Shown: positions 1 to 8,414, numbered from the stretch's first letter. The stretch is 64,000 bases of DNA from Microcaldota archaeon (GCA_030037495.1 JASHRG010000030.1:1-64000); one strand, 5' to 3'. The notes: generated by a model from the sequence alone, not told the origin. Numbers and translations: made by a program.

Positions 1-49
1 TGGGCTTGGAGGTATTTTAAGTTTATGCTGTTTTATTTAATTGAATATA

Positions 50-361
50 ATGGAAACGACTTGTAAATATTGTGGTCGGAAGGTTCGTGCAATATACCTA
101 AAGACACTTGCGAAGTTTACAAAAAGAACATTTAGCCCAGCGGACGATGGCGATGGACCAGGGGAGATTACCGTAGACCATTATTACAATGTTAAAACTA
201 CTGTAAATTTATACAAAATAAAGAGCCATAAAACGCGTATCATTTTAGGAAAACCATGCTTAGGTTCAGGCACTACATTTAAAGAAACATTTAAGCATTC
301 TGGTAGGCCATACATAATCAAGAAAGTTCGGTATAGACATAGCCGCAGAAGACACATATAA
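50..361 (+). CDS. Hypothetical basic protein with one CxxC pair
   Basis: A 103-residue basic protein that I do not recognise. ATG at 50 is preferred over an in-frame TTG at 41. A CKYCG motif at residues 5-9 could be half of a metal site, but no second Cys pair exists; the only other Cys lies mid-protein. The C-terminus is rich in Lys, Arg and His, which would suit nucleic-acid binding, though that is inference. It lies in AT-rich accessory DNA beside other orphan genes. Confidence 0.5.
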   Translation: METTCKYCGRKVRAIYLKTLAKFTKRTFSPADDGDGPGEITVDHYYNVKTTVNLYKIKSHKTRIILGKPCLGSGTTFKETFKHSGRPYIIKKVRYRHSRRRHI

Positions 362-415
362 TTTTAATTGCCACCTACTACCGCAACCCGCTAAAATTCT
401 ATATACCGTTCGTTT

Positions 416-453
416 CATAAAATTGCCCACTTGCCAGTAGAGGCAATTTTATG
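416..453 (+). promoter_or_regulatory. 12-bp perfect inverted repeat overlapping a start codon
   Basis: Arms CATAAAATTGCC (416-427) and GGCAATTTTATG (442-453) are exact reverse complements around a 14-nt loop. The right arm contains the ATG of the small gene at 451. In RNA this would hide the start codon. A possible TATA element (TTCTATATACC near 398-408) would start transcription around 425-430, so an operator role in DNA is equally possible. Confidence 0.5.
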
Positions 454-630
454 GAAACTCACATGATATATAGATGCGCGGGTTGCGGACTTGGGAGCAG
501 GTGGCAGATACCTTTAGAAGAGGTAAAGGATTGTGAGAGGATGGAGCGTGGGAGGCGTAGGCGTAATATGAAGTTGATAATAGGCATAGGTTTGGTTATT
601 TTAGGGTGTATTATGTTAATTGTGCATTAG
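451..630 (+). CDS. Small membrane-anchored CxxC protein (repeat family copy 1)
   Basis: A 59-residue protein. The N-terminal part carries CAGC (residues 9-12). A middle charged stretch reads EEVKDCERMERGRRRR, and the C-terminus is a hydrophobic helix ending in ILGCIMLIVH. It looks like a tiny Cys-containing cytoplasmic head on a C-terminal membrane anchor. The last part recurs near 913-1021 and 1734-1830, so this is the most complete member of a local family. Its start codon sits in an inverted repeat. Function is unknown. Confidence 0.5.
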   Translation: METHMIYRCAGCGLGSRWQIPLEEVKDCERMERGRRRRNMKLIIGIGLVILGCIMLIVH

Positions 631-635
631 CGTGT

Positions 636-866
636 TTATTTTTTAGCTTTCTTTTGTATTCCCAATTCCTCTGGCAGATAGAGGTATTTTAAGTCTGGGC
701 GTTTATCAAGGCGCACGTTTACAAGAGTCTTAAAACCTATGATACGGCCCGTCATGCCTTTAGTAAGCTTGACTGAAAATTTAGGGTCTTTAACATATTT
801 AGGCGGTGTGGAACCATGAAGCACTCTCTTCACAACTACAGGCATATTTTTACGAAACTTTGCCAT
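636..866 (-). CDS. Hypothetical basic 76-residue protein
   Basis: Not recognised. ATG at 866 follows a GTGAT element almost directly; GTG at 872 in the same frame is the alternative. The sequence is basic and moderately hydrophobic, with a Gly-containing segment (GMTGRIIGFKTLVNVRLD) that could be a small beta-barrel such as an SH3-like fold; this is inference only. It is convergent with the copy 1 small membrane gene, whose stop lies 6 nt away. Confidence 0.45.
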   Translation of the reverse strand: MAKFRKNMPVVVKRVLHGSTPPKYVKDPKFSVKLTKGMTGRIIGFKTLVNVRLDKRPDLKYLYLPEELGIQKKAKK

Positions 867-912
867 AATCACTTTTCACTAACAAAGACTTTAAGATTAT
901 AGGTTTTTACAG

Positions 913-1021
913 GATTAAGGATTGTGAGAAGCTTGAGCGTGGAAGAAGGGTGAGAAAGGTTAATATGATAATAAGCTTGGGGTTGGTGGTTTTAGGGTGT
1001 ATAATGCTCTTGATGCGTTAG
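913..1021 (+). pseudogene. Truncated copy 2 of the small membrane-anchor module
   Basis: In frame this stretch reads IKDCEKLERGRRVRKVN followed by a hydrophobic segment ending LGCIMLLMR and a stop. It matches the C-terminal two thirds of the 451-630 protein, but the CxxC head and a good start codon are missing; only a late ATG (973) or GTG remain. It is best read as a broken copy, or as a membrane peptide of about 15 residues. The stop is followed by CGTTAAATAT, as in copy 3. Confidence 0.45.
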
Positions 1022-1052
1022 CGTTAAATATGTGAAAAGGGCATTTCACAAT

Positions 1053-1709
1053 ATGATAAAAGCAATAATATTTGACTATGATGGAACGCTTGCGTACACT
1101 TTAGACGCGCAAGTGGGTTACTATCAGAGAGTGCTTCCTCTTTTTGGCTGGAGAAAGCCCTCTGCCCAAGAGATAAGAGATACCTACCATATGACAAACA
1201 TCGAGAGGGTAAAGTTGCTTACTGGAGAAACTTCTGAAGATAAAATCAGGGAAGCGTTTGCAACAAAAGAGGCAAAGGATTTTCCGTACGATATGATAAG
1301 AGTCGCAGATGGCGCTGAGCGGGTGCTGAAAGAGCTTCAGAGTGGTTTTAAATTCGCTATAGCCACAAGCGCGTCTGCCCTTTATGTGAATACATTTCTA
1401 GCGCTTTCTGGATTGAAGGGGTTCTTTGCTGCAATGGCGTGCATTGGCGAATACAAGAATCCAAAACCATCCCCAGACTGCCTGTTTCTTGCTGCTGAAA
1501 GGCTCGGACTAAAACCAGAAGAGTGCATCTACGTTGGAGACCAGGAAATAGATGTTGCAACTGGCAGAGCTGCTGGAATGAAAGTGATTCTTGTAGCAAA
1601 GCAAAGTAGAGGCAACGAAGATGTACGTATAAATGCGCTTTCAGAACTGCCTTTTGCAATTGCAAAACTCCAAGCTAGTACAAAGACCAGAACAAAAGGC
1701 TCAAGTTAA
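1053..1709 (+). CDS. HAD-superfamily hydrolase, phosphoglycolate phosphatase-like
   Basis: A 218-residue HAD subfamily IA phosphatase. The nucleophile motif FDYDGT gives Asp8 and Asp10, motif II is ATSAS, the motif III Lys lies in KNPKPSPD, and motif IV is YVGDQEIDVATGR. A helical cap sits between motifs I and II, as in phosphoglycolate phosphatase and beta-phosphoglucomutase relatives. The substrate cannot be told. ATG 1053 places the DxDGT motif at the usual distance from the N-terminus; the in-frame GTG at 1032 would add seven residues. Confidence 0.85.
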   Translation: MIKAIIFDYDGTLAYTLDAQVGYYQRVLPLFGWRKPSAQEIRDTYHMTNIERVKLLTGETSEDKIREAFATKEAKDFPYDMIRVADGAERVLKELQSGFKFAIATSASALYVNTFLALSGLKGFFAAMACIGEYKNPKPSPDCLFLAAERLGLKPEECIYVGDQEIDVATGRAAGMKVILVAKQSRGNEDVRINALSELPFAIAKLQASTKTRTKGSS

Positions 1710-1728
1710 AGCACTGAGCCAAGCTCCA

Positions 1729-1830
1729 TGTATGGAAGAGGTTAAGGATTGTTGCAAGCTTGAGCATAGAAAGCGTAAGAATCACTTGGGCTTGGTTATT
1801 GGCGTGGGGTTGGTGATGGTGGTGAGGTAG
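1729..1830 (+). CDS. Small membrane-anchor peptide (repeat family copy 3)
   Basis: ATG 1729 gives 33 residues: MEEVKDCCKLEHRKRKNH followed by a hydrophobic Gly/Val-rich tail ending in MVVR. The EEVKDC segment and the following hydrophobic part match the copy at 451-630. The stop is followed by CGTTAAATAT, the same sequence that follows copy 2. It may be expressed, or it may be a remnant of a spreading module. The frame is open further upstream, but only over the end of the HAD gene. Confidence 0.35.
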   Translation, partial: CMEEVKDCCKLEHRKRKNHLGLVIGVGLVMVVR

Positions 1831-1860
1831 CGTTAAATATTTGGAAGAGTAAATACGTTC

Positions 1861-2625
1861 ATGGATACAACAAGAGTACTCCTAGATAACGAAATTTATC
1901 ATACAGAATTCAAGGTTAAAGCAAAGCATCGTTTTTTAAACTCGGTTGAAGGTTTAGATAGAGCGAAATTTGCAGACAAGCTGATTAAAGACTGGTGGAA
2001 TAGAACTGGACGTTGGAAGTCACTTATATCAACTTTGTTATTTGACCCTTTTATTTACTTTTGCGAAGCAACCGAATGTTATAGATCTGGACTATTTTTA
2101 GGTTGCGCTGTTTTGTGCAGAGCGTCGATTGACAGCGCCATGTATGCAACAATTCAGCAAAAGGCCTGGTTTAAAGTTATGCATGATCAGCATAAGCAAG
2201 GAGACCCTAATAAAGTTATATTTTATGATATAGATAATCCTCAGATTGTAAGAATGGTGAATAAAGAAATTGGTAAAAAAGGCAATCTATCTCGGAAGGA
2301 ACTTTTTGCAGCTGGTGAAAAGCTAGGGGTACTAGATCACACTATTACAAAGAAGATTGAAGCTGCTATGGAAACGGGTGATATAATAATGCACTATGAT
2401 GAAAGCTTTCATAAGATGCTATCCACTGCAAAACAAGAACTTAGAGCCACAGGTAAATCTTCAGCTAAATCAGTTGAAAGGTTCTATAAACATGTGAGAC
2501 CATTACTTGACAATAAAAAGACTAAAAATTTATTGTCACAAACCGCTGATATTTTGGAGTATCTCGCTACTAAGGCAGATAAATACACTAACTTTGATCA
2601 GCTACAGGCAGCTTCAAGCACTTAA
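1861..2625 (+). CDS. Hypothetical 254-residue helical protein, possibly HEPN/DUF4145-like
   Basis: I do not recognise this with certainty. A segment around residues 68-98 (EATECYRSGLFLGCAVLCRA) resembles DUF4145/HEPN-like helical proteins, where repeated 'acquired as a set of helices binding RNA or partner' folds are seen; that link is weak. The rest is helical and charged. Base use is AT-richer than in the synthetase genes to the right, consistent with accessory DNA. Its 3' end overlaps a coding-like frame on the opposite strand. Confidence 0.6.
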   Translation: MDTTRVLLDNEIYHTEFKVKAKHRFLNSVEGLDRAKFADKLIKDWWNRTGRWKSLISTLLFDPFIYFCEATECYRSGLFLGCAVLCRASIDSAMYATIQQKAWFKVMHDQHKQGDPNKVIFYDIDNPQIVRMVNKEIGKKGNLSRKELFAAGEKLGVLDHTITKKIEAAMETGDIIMHYDESFHKMLSTAKQELRATGKSSAKSVERFYKHVRPLLDNKKTKNLLSQTADILEYLATKADKYTNFDQLQAASST

Positions 2626-2719
2626 ACTCGTTATTCGTCAATCTCTCAATCTCCTCCTTATTCTTGCTTCCATTAGTAACAAACACCAGCTCCGTCTCCT
2701 GCTCCCTTGCCTTCTCCAT
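2588..2719 (-). CDS. Possible 43-residue fragment, coding-like frame
   Basis: The minus strand downstream of ThrRS holds an open frame from ATG 2719 with strongly protein-like content (ELVFVTNGSKNKEEIERL and then a basic, hydrophobic end). It has the look of the C-terminal piece of a larger alpha/beta protein. It could be a short gene co-transcribed with ThrRS, or a remnant. It overlaps the end of the plus-strand gene by 38 nt. No family assigned. Confidence 0.3.
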   Translation of the reverse strand: MEKAREQETELVFVTNGSKNKEEIERLTNNEFKCLKLPVADQS

Positions 2720-2744
2720 GCGCCTTTCAATCTCTATGCAAAAC

Positions 2745-4439
2745 TCAGAGCATTAGCTCGTTCTTCCTCTCGTACTTCTCTTCCTTTAGCGCAGCAACGA
2801 ACTCATCAAGAGTGATGCCAAGCTTCTGCTTCGTAGACCTGCTCCTTACTGATATCTTGTTTCCTTCCACTTCCTTCTTTCCAAGTATTATCATGTATGG
2901 TATCTTGAGGTTTTGCGCCTCCCTTATCTTGTACTCAAGCGTCTTGTCAGAGGCATCGGCCTCCACCCTTATCCCGTTCTTCTTGAGCTCGTTGTAGACC
3001 TTATACGCGTACTCATTAGCCTGCTCTGATATGGTTATCACCCTCACCTGCACTGGCGCCATCCATGTGGGGAATTTCCCCTGTATGTGCTCTATGTACA
3101 CAGCAAGGAACCTTTCAAGGGTTCCGAGTATGGTTCTGTGTATGACTATCGGCATGTGCTCTTTCCCGTCCTCTCCGGTGTACCTGAGGCCGAACCTTTC
3201 CGGTAGCTGATAATCAAGCTGTATTGTTCCGCACTGCCACTCCCTACCCGCAGAATCCTTCAATTCTATGTCGATCTTTGGCCCGTAGAACGCACCCTCC
3301 TTCTCTTTTATGTCATACTTTACCTTGTTTGCCTTCAGCGCGCTGATCAGCTTGCCTGTTGCTATTTTCCATTGTTCTTCGGTGCCGAGGTGGCTGTCTG
3401 GCATAGTTGATAAATGGAGCGCGCACTGCAAGCCAAATGTCTTATACAATTCCAGTGTCAGTTTTATCAACGATGTTATCTCGTCTTCTATCTGCTCCTC
3501 TGTCACAAACAAGTGCGCGTCATCCTGGGTAAACTCCCTCACCCTGAAAAGGCCGCTCAATGCGCCGCTTATCTCATTTCTGTAAAGTTTGTCGAAATCA
3601 GAGAGCCTCATGGGAAGCTCGCGGTAGCTACGTGCCCTTGACTTGAATATAAGCATTGAGAACGGGCACGCCATTGGCTTCATGCCAAGCTCATGTCCCC
3701 CTGCTTCAAAGATGAACATGTTCTCCCTATAATGGTCTATGTGGCCGCTCAAGTGCCACAGTGCGGTATCCGCCATTACCGGGGCAGCTATCTCCATGTA
3801 TCCATACTCCCGGAGTTTTTCCCTTATGAACCACTGCAGCTCCAGATACGGTATGTAGCCGTTTGGGTGCCAGTACACCATGCCAGGAGAGACCTCCTGG
3901 AAGCTGAACAGATCAAGCCTCTCGGCTATTGTCCTGTGGTCTGTTTCTGGCAGGCCAGACCAGTCGCTCTTTCTCACTATTGAGGTGTCGGCCTTCCTTG
4001 CGCTCTTGGTTACTTTTGCTATCTTAGCGTTTGCGCTGTAACTCCTTGATAGTTCTGCAAGGGGGTGTCCCTTTATATCCATTGATAGAGCCTTTGTCCA
4101 TCCGAACGGGGCTGCAACGACCTTTAACTTTGATTTCTGCGCCTCCTTCACCATGTACTGGAAAATGTTCATTGACCTTTGGGGCTCCTCAAGGTTGCTG
4201 CTAAGATGCGCCCACGGGTAAACAACAATGGTGTTTATCTTGTTCTTGCCGGCAAACTCTACAGCATCCTTTATCGCTTTGCTTGCCAGGGCTTCGCTGT
4301 CCCCCCTTTCTATCGATGTTAACAAAACAAGCGCATCCTTCACGCTGACCCTTTTCTTGTCTGATGCCTCGTGGACCTTTATCTCCGGCTCTGTTGGCTC
4401 GAACTCCAGGCTGTTCACGTCCATCTGCATGATTCTCAT
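2745..4439 (-). CDS. thrS: Threonyl-tRNA synthetase, archaeal type
   Basis: A 564-residue class II synthetase that charges tRNA-Thr. Residues 1 to about 140 form the archaeal D-aminoacyl-deacylase-like editing domain (note the VVYPWAHLSSNL stretch), not the bacterial N2 domain. The catalytic core has the Zn-site Cys in KPMACPFSM, motif 2 in RVREFTQDDAHLF and motif 3 in HRTILGTLERFLAVYIEH. A C-terminal anticodon-binding domain follows (VRVITISEQANEYAYKV). Two tRNA-Thr genes (10.5 and 53.5 kb) lie in the same window. Confidence 0.96.
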   Translation of the reverse strand: MRIMQMDVNSLEFEPTEPEIKVHEASDKKRVSVKDALVLLTSIERGDSEALASKAIKDAVEFAGKNKINTIVVYPWAHLSSNLEEPQRSMNIFQYMVKEAQKSKLKVVAAPFGWTKALSMDIKGHPLAELSRSYSANAKIAKVTKSARKADTSIVRKSDWSGLPETDHRTIAERLDLFSFQEVSPGMVYWHPNGYIPYLELQWFIREKLREYGYMEIAAPVMADTALWHLSGHIDHYRENMFIFEAGGHELGMKPMACPFSMLIFKSRARSYRELPMRLSDFDKLYRNEISGALSGLFRVREFTQDDAHLFVTEEQIEDEITSLIKLTLELYKTFGLQCALHLSTMPDSHLGTEEQWKIATGKLISALKANKVKYDIKEKEGAFYGPKIDIELKDSAGREWQCGTIQLDYQLPERFGLRYTGEDGKEHMPIVIHRTILGTLERFLAVYIEHIQGKFPTWMAPVQVRVITISEQANEYAYKVYNELKKNGIRVEADASDKTLEYKIREAQNLKIPYMIILGKKEVEGNKISVRSRSTKQKLGITLDEFVAALKEEKYERKNELML

Positions 4440-4580
4440 TACAGCACCGAGTAAGCGTTGGCAATAGGATTAGAAAAGAAGAGTTTAATAAGCATGTATG
4501 CTATCGCAGAAAAAGACTTTATCCTGTTTGGAAGTGACCACGCTCCACACAATCACACGAGCACTTTTTTCTTATGGTAT

Positions 4581-5711
4581 TTATTGCTTCTGTGCTAATT
4601 TGCCGCTCATCTGCGCCTCCCTGAGCTCCTTAAGGCTTGGAATGCCCCTCTTCTTCAGCTCTGCCGCAAGCAGGGCCTTGGCGTCATGGACATACGTCGG
4701 CCCATAGAATATGAACGGAGTGAGAACCTGCACAGTGTCTGCCTGTCCGCCTATCATGACTTCAGGGACGTTCTCGGGGAAGATTCCCCCAACAGCATTT
4801 ATTATGGGCTCCCTGCCGAACCTGTTTCTGTAGTCCTTGAGGTTCTTCAGCATTGCCGGATACAGCTCTGCGCCGCTCAGCCCTCCAGCGCCCATTGACA
4901 ACCTGTTGTCATCCATTCTTAGCGTGTTTATCACGGTTATCCCGTTTCCGTTGGCGTCAAGCCACCTCTGCGCTATCCCAAGATTCTTCTCCTTCCCTGG
5001 GTCGTCTATGTGCGGAGGCAGCTTCAGGAAAAGGAGCTTCTGCCTTATCCCTACCTCTGCCCTTATCATTCCTAGGAGGTGCTCTAGAACCCCCTCATCA
5101 AAGAAGACTGCCAATCCCTTTGTGTTTGGCGATGCGAAATTCGCCTCTATCATGCTTATCTTGGACGCCTCTCCTGCCAGGACGTGCAGCATGCTCCTGA
5201 ATTGTTCATATACGTCATCAAGGCTCTGGCCTTCTGCAGGAGGCCTCACGGCTATGCTCACGCTTACCGGGACTTTCCCATTGTACCGCCCCAGCCTTCC
5301 AACAGCTTCGCCAAGGCCCATGAACGGGAAACCCAGGCAGTTTAGCATCGACCTCTTTGCGTCAAGCCTGACTATTCTCCTTGTTCCAGGAGCACCGCTC
5401 CTCGGGTTCCCCTCCCATTTATACGGCAGCATTGTCCCTACAGTAACATAATCGAAAATGTTTGCAAGCCCTGGAAGCATCTCTGCATCCTTGTCAAATC
5501 CAGCAGCAATGCCTACTGGCCCGTCCATCTGGACCTTCCCCGCAAGGTCTACGGAAAGCACATCACTGTGTATGTCAGATGACCGTGCATAAATGCTTGA
5601 TGGAAATGACGAGCTGAGGAACCTGACCGTCTCGCTGTGCGAATCCTCCGGGTCCCTGTGCCTGAAGAAGTACGGCCTTAGCGCGAAGTTGTAGAATGCG
5701 GATCCGCCCAT
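4581..5711 (-). CDS. pyrD: Dihydroorotate dehydrogenase, class 2-like
   Basis: A 376-residue FMN-dependent TIM barrel for the fourth step of UMP synthesis. It shows GIAAGFDKDAEM, VTVGTMLPYKWEGNPR and LNCLGFPFMGL (class 2 signatures), the substrate region NFASPNTKG, and the phosphate loop GGIFPEN. The Ser of FASPNT would be the class 2 catalytic base. Class 2 enzymes reduce quinone at the membrane; the N-terminal region, FYNFALRPYFFRHRDPE, resembles the membrane-associating segment. No other pyrimidine gene is nearby. It starts 6 nt after the SIMPL gene, so the two probably share a transcript. Confidence 0.9.
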   Translation of the reverse strand: MGGSAFYNFALRPYFFRHRDPEDSHSETVRFLSSSFPSSIYARSSDIHSDVLSVDLAGKVQMDGPVGIAAGFDKDAEMLPGLANIFDYVTVGTMLPYKWEGNPRSGAPGTRRIVRLDAKRSMLNCLGFPFMGLGEAVGRLGRYNGKVPVSVSIAVRPPAEGQSLDDVYEQFRSMLHVLAGEASKISMIEANFASPNTKGLAVFFDEGVLEHLLGMIRAEVGIRQKLLFLKLPPHIDDPGKEKNLGIAQRWLDANGNGITVINTLRMDDNRLSMGAGGLSGAELYPAMLKNLKDYRNRFGREPIINAVGGIFPENVPEVMIGGQADTVQVLTPFIFYGPTYVHDAKALLAAELKKRGIPSLKELREAQMSGKLAQKQ

Positions 5712-5717
5712 ACGGCA

Positions 5718-6542
5718 TCAGCCGGTGCCGAACACAACAGTTATGCTCTCGGTTATGCTGCTTGTGCCGCTGTAGAAAAGCGAGTTCACCGCCTGGCTGG
5801 AAGCTGCAGCCTGCGCAGCAACAGGGGTCCCGCCAAAGCTGTACGGCAACGGGTAAACGTAGTAGTTGTTGACCGTTATGTTCAATGGTGACACCTTGCC
5901 TGAGGGCGCCAGGGCGGTTGCCTGAACTGTGGCGTTTGACATGGCTGATGCGAGCGCCTCCCCTCTCAGCGCCGCAGTCTGCTGGTCTGTGAGCTTTGCC
6001 TGTATGCTGCTAACGTATACGTTTGGTATTCCAGACAAGGCGACCAACACCCCGGTTGCGTTCTTTGCATTTGGTATGTCAACAGAGACGCTCTCATATG
6101 CCTGGTAGCTTGTCTTGTTGTAGTTACCGCTGCACCAAGCAGGAAGCGCAACATATGGGTATGGGACGCATAGCGTTACCTTTCCAACGTTGAAGTATTG
6201 TGTGGTTATCAGGCTCAGGTTGCCGTTGAGATAACCAGACAAGCTGCTGTTCACTGTAGAAAGTGTCCTTGAAAGGTTTGCCACTGCAGACTGTGTTGTA
6301 TTCCCTGTTCCATTCACGTAAAGGTAAAGCTCTGCTCCGCCTCCAGGCATGGAGGCCGAGCCTGTAGCCGTTATTGTAATGGTGCTTCCTCCCACCTGGC
6401 CGGCTCCTTCCCCGGCGTAATAGAAGCTAAGCGCAATGAGCACGCCAGACACAAGTATTGATGCTGAGAGCAGCACTATCGCTGCCGGGAACAGGTGCCT
6501 TCCGGGGTGCGGATGTAGCCTTACCATACCAATACAGCTCAT
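5718..6542 (-). CDS. Membrane-anchored SIMPL-domain (DUF541) protein
   Basis: A 274-residue protein with a short cytoplasmic N-terminus, one membrane helix near residues 19-43 (AAIVLLSASILVSGVLIALS) and a large outer domain. The repeating pattern ITITATGSAS, early Ala/Leu-rich helix, and the end SITESITVVFG match SIMPL/DUF541 proteins of unknown function. Many N-x-S/T sites suggest N-glycosylation outside the cell. The start codon lies close to the divergent CysRS promoter region. Confidence 0.75.
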   Translation of the reverse strand: MSCIGMVRLHPHPGRHLFPAAIVLLSASILVSGVLIALSFYYAGEGAGQVGGSTITITATGSASMPGGGAELYLYVNGTGNTTQSAVANLSRTLSTVNSSLSGYLNGNLSLITTQYFNVGKVTLCVPYPYVALPAWCSGNYNKTSYQAYESVSVDIPNAKNATGVLVALSGIPNVYVSSIQAKLTDQQTAALRGEALASAMSNATVQATALAPSGKVSPLNITVNNYYVYPLPYSFGGTPVAAQAAASSQAVNSLFYSGTSSITESITVVFGTG

Positions 6543-6618
6543 TCTGTTTATTTATAGCTTGTCAATTCCTGCTTTTAGGGCACAGAATGTATTTATAGAT
6601 GGCATCAAATTAGGTATT

Positions 6619-8076
6619 ATGCTAAAGCTCTACAACAGCCTTACTCGCAGAAAGCAGGTTTTCAGGCCAATACATGACAAGAAGATCGGAATGTACACCT
6701 GCGGAATCACCGCTTATTACTCGCCCCATATAGGCAATATGAGGAAGTATCTTGAGGACGATGTACTAAAGAGAATGCTGGTTCATAAAGGCTTCAGCGT
6801 AACCCATGTGGAGAACGTGACAGACGTGGGGCACCTCGCCAGCGACGCGGACACCGGTGACGACAAACTCAGGCTTGCGGCCGAGAAGGAGCACAGGAGC
6901 ATGAAGGATGTAGCTGGCTTCTACACAAAGATGTTCTTTGATGACTGCAAGATGCTTAACATAATACCTCCGGACATAGTATGCAAGGCAACAGAGCACG
7001 TGCATGACATGATAAAGCTCCTGGAGGTGCTTGACTCAAAAGGCTATCTCTACAAGGCAGAGAACGGGATGTATTTTGACACGTCAAAGTTCAAGGGCTA
7101 CGGCAAGCTCACCGGATTGTCGTTCAAGAGGCTGAACGCCGAATTGAAGGAAGGGGCAAGGATTGGAAAAGTAGAGGGCAAGCGCCACGCAACCGACTTC
7201 GCGGTGTGGAGGTTCTCTACACCCGACCAAAAAGAAATGGTCTGGGACACAAGGTGGGGAAGAGGCTTCCCAGGCTGGCACCTTGAGTGCAGCGCCATGA
7301 GCATGAAGTACCTTGGCAACCATTTTGACATTCATACAGGGGGAATAGACCACCTCCAGATACACCACCCGAATGAGATCGCGCAGTCCGAGGCAGCTAC
7401 TGGCGAAAAGTTCGTCAACTTCTGGCTGCACAGCAATTTCCTTACAGTAGATGGAGGCAAGATGTCAAAATCTATGGGCAACATCTACACCGTGCAGCAG
7501 GTAATAGAGAAGGGATACTCCCCCATGGCGCTCAGGATGTTCATGATATCAGGGCAGTACAGGCAGACCCTTAACTTCACCTTTGACGCTTTGTCAAACG
7601 CAGAGTTTGGGGTAAAGAGACTTTACTCGTTTATTGAGCGCCTCCAGGAGAACAGGAACAAGGCGCGCAATGTAGACACAAAGGAGTTCAGGAAGAAGGT
7701 ACGCGAACTGAAGAGCGGATTCTTCAGGGAGCTTGATGACGACATAAACATGCCTGAGGCTCTCGCAAGGCTCTATGCATTGATCAACGAGACCAATTCA
7801 AGAAGTGAATCAACGAAACTGAACAGAAGCGAAGCCAGGACTGTGATAAAGGCTATGCTTGAAATTGACCAGATACTTGGGCTGGGCTTCAGCGGAAGGA
7901 TTACTGCAAAGCCAGCCAAACTCGACAAGGAGATACAGGTGCTTGTAGACGAGAGGGAGGAAGCAAGGAGGAAGAAGGACTTTGATAGGGCAGATGAGAT
8001 AAGGGCGATGCTGAAGGAGAGATATCAGGTAACACTTGAAGATACAAAGGAGGGGGTCCGTTGGCGCAAGGAATAG
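6619..8076 (+). CDS. cysS: Cysteinyl-tRNA synthetase
   Basis: A 485-residue class I synthetase for tRNA-Cys. Zn ligand Cys28 lies in YTCGITAY, the HIGH-type signature is HIGN (37-40), further Zn ligands fall in WHLECSAM and HHPNE, and KMSKS is at 281-285. The C-terminal helical domain and a short basic tail follow. ATG 6619 gives the normal N-terminus; the frame is open for 61 codons upstream, but that part overlaps the divergent SIMPL gene and does not look like CysRS. Confidence 0.97.
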   Translation: MLKLYNSLTRRKQVFRPIHDKKIGMYTCGITAYYSPHIGNMRKYLEDDVLKRMLVHKGFSVTHVENVTDVGHLASDADTGDDKLRLAAEKEHRSMKDVAGFYTKMFFDDCKMLNIIPPDIVCKATEHVHDMIKLLEVLDSKGYLYKAENGMYFDTSKFKGYGKLTGLSFKRLNAELKEGARIGKVEGKRHATDFAVWRFSTPDQKEMVWDTRWGRGFPGWHLECSAMSMKYLGNHFDIHTGGIDHLQIHHPNEIAQSEAATGEKFVNFWLHSNFLTVDGGKMSKSMGNIYTVQQVIEKGYSPMALRMFMISGQYRQTLNFTFDALSNAEFGVKRLYSFIERLQENRNKARNVDTKEFRKKVRELKSGFFRELDDDINMPEALARLYALINETNSRSESTKLNRSEARTVIKAMLEIDQILGLGFSGRITAKPAKLDKEIQVLVDEREEARRKKDFDRADEIRAMLKERYQVTLEDTKEGVRWRKE

Positions 8077-8292
8077 CTACTTATCATTCCTCCTGTTCTT
8101 CTGCTTCTGCACAGATGCAATGAGCTCTGCTTTTATCATTGTGTAGCAGTTGGTGCAGAGCTTGTACTCTGTATACGATCTAGGGTCGCTCATAACTCCC
8201 TGTTGAAGCCTTCCAGCAGAAATATAATAATAATTCTCCATGCTGAGCTCATCGCCGCATATGTCGCACTTCGCCTCCTCTATCCCAGGCAT
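8077..8292 (-). CDS. Small zinc-ribbon protein
   Basis: A 71-residue protein with two Cys pairs, CDIC near residues 9-12 and CTNC near 46-49, the classic spacing of a zinc ribbon. The first pair is followed by a Gly and the second by a Tyr-Thr pair. A basic C-terminus (KQKNRRNDK) follows. The specific role is unknown. It is preceded by a 23-codon very basic frame on the same strand, so the two may be co-transcribed. Confidence 0.7.
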   Translation of the reverse strand: MPGIEEAKCDICGDELSMENYYYISAGRLQQGVMSDPRSYTEYKLCTNCYTMIKAELIASVQKQKNRRNDK

Positions 8293-8299
8293 TGCACCA

Positions 8300-8371
8300 C
8301 TAGCGCATCATCCTGCGCATCTTCCTCCTTCTCCTTGCCCTTACGGCCCTTGATTTCGAGAGATGTGCCAT
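8300..8371 (-). CDS. Possible eL41-like basic ribosomal peptide
   Basis: A 23-codon frame that encodes MAHLSKSRAVRARRRRKMRR and then three more residues (MMR). Size, the Arg/Lys content and the absence of acidic residues match the eL41 family of the large subunit (about 25 residues). The peptide is too short for certainty. It is followed 8 nt later by the zinc-ribbon gene, and a TATA-like element (8415-8423) lies about 44 nt upstream. Confidence 0.4.
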   Translation of the reverse strand: MAHLSKSRAVRARRRRKMRRMMR

Positions 8372-8414
8372 TGGAACCACATTTACTTCCTGTTGTATGT
8401 ATCCGCAGAATAGG

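Noticed and set aside
4837-5451. 204-codon plus-strand frame over pyrD
   Set aside because: Antisense shadow of the dehydrogenase; no promoter or ribosome site.
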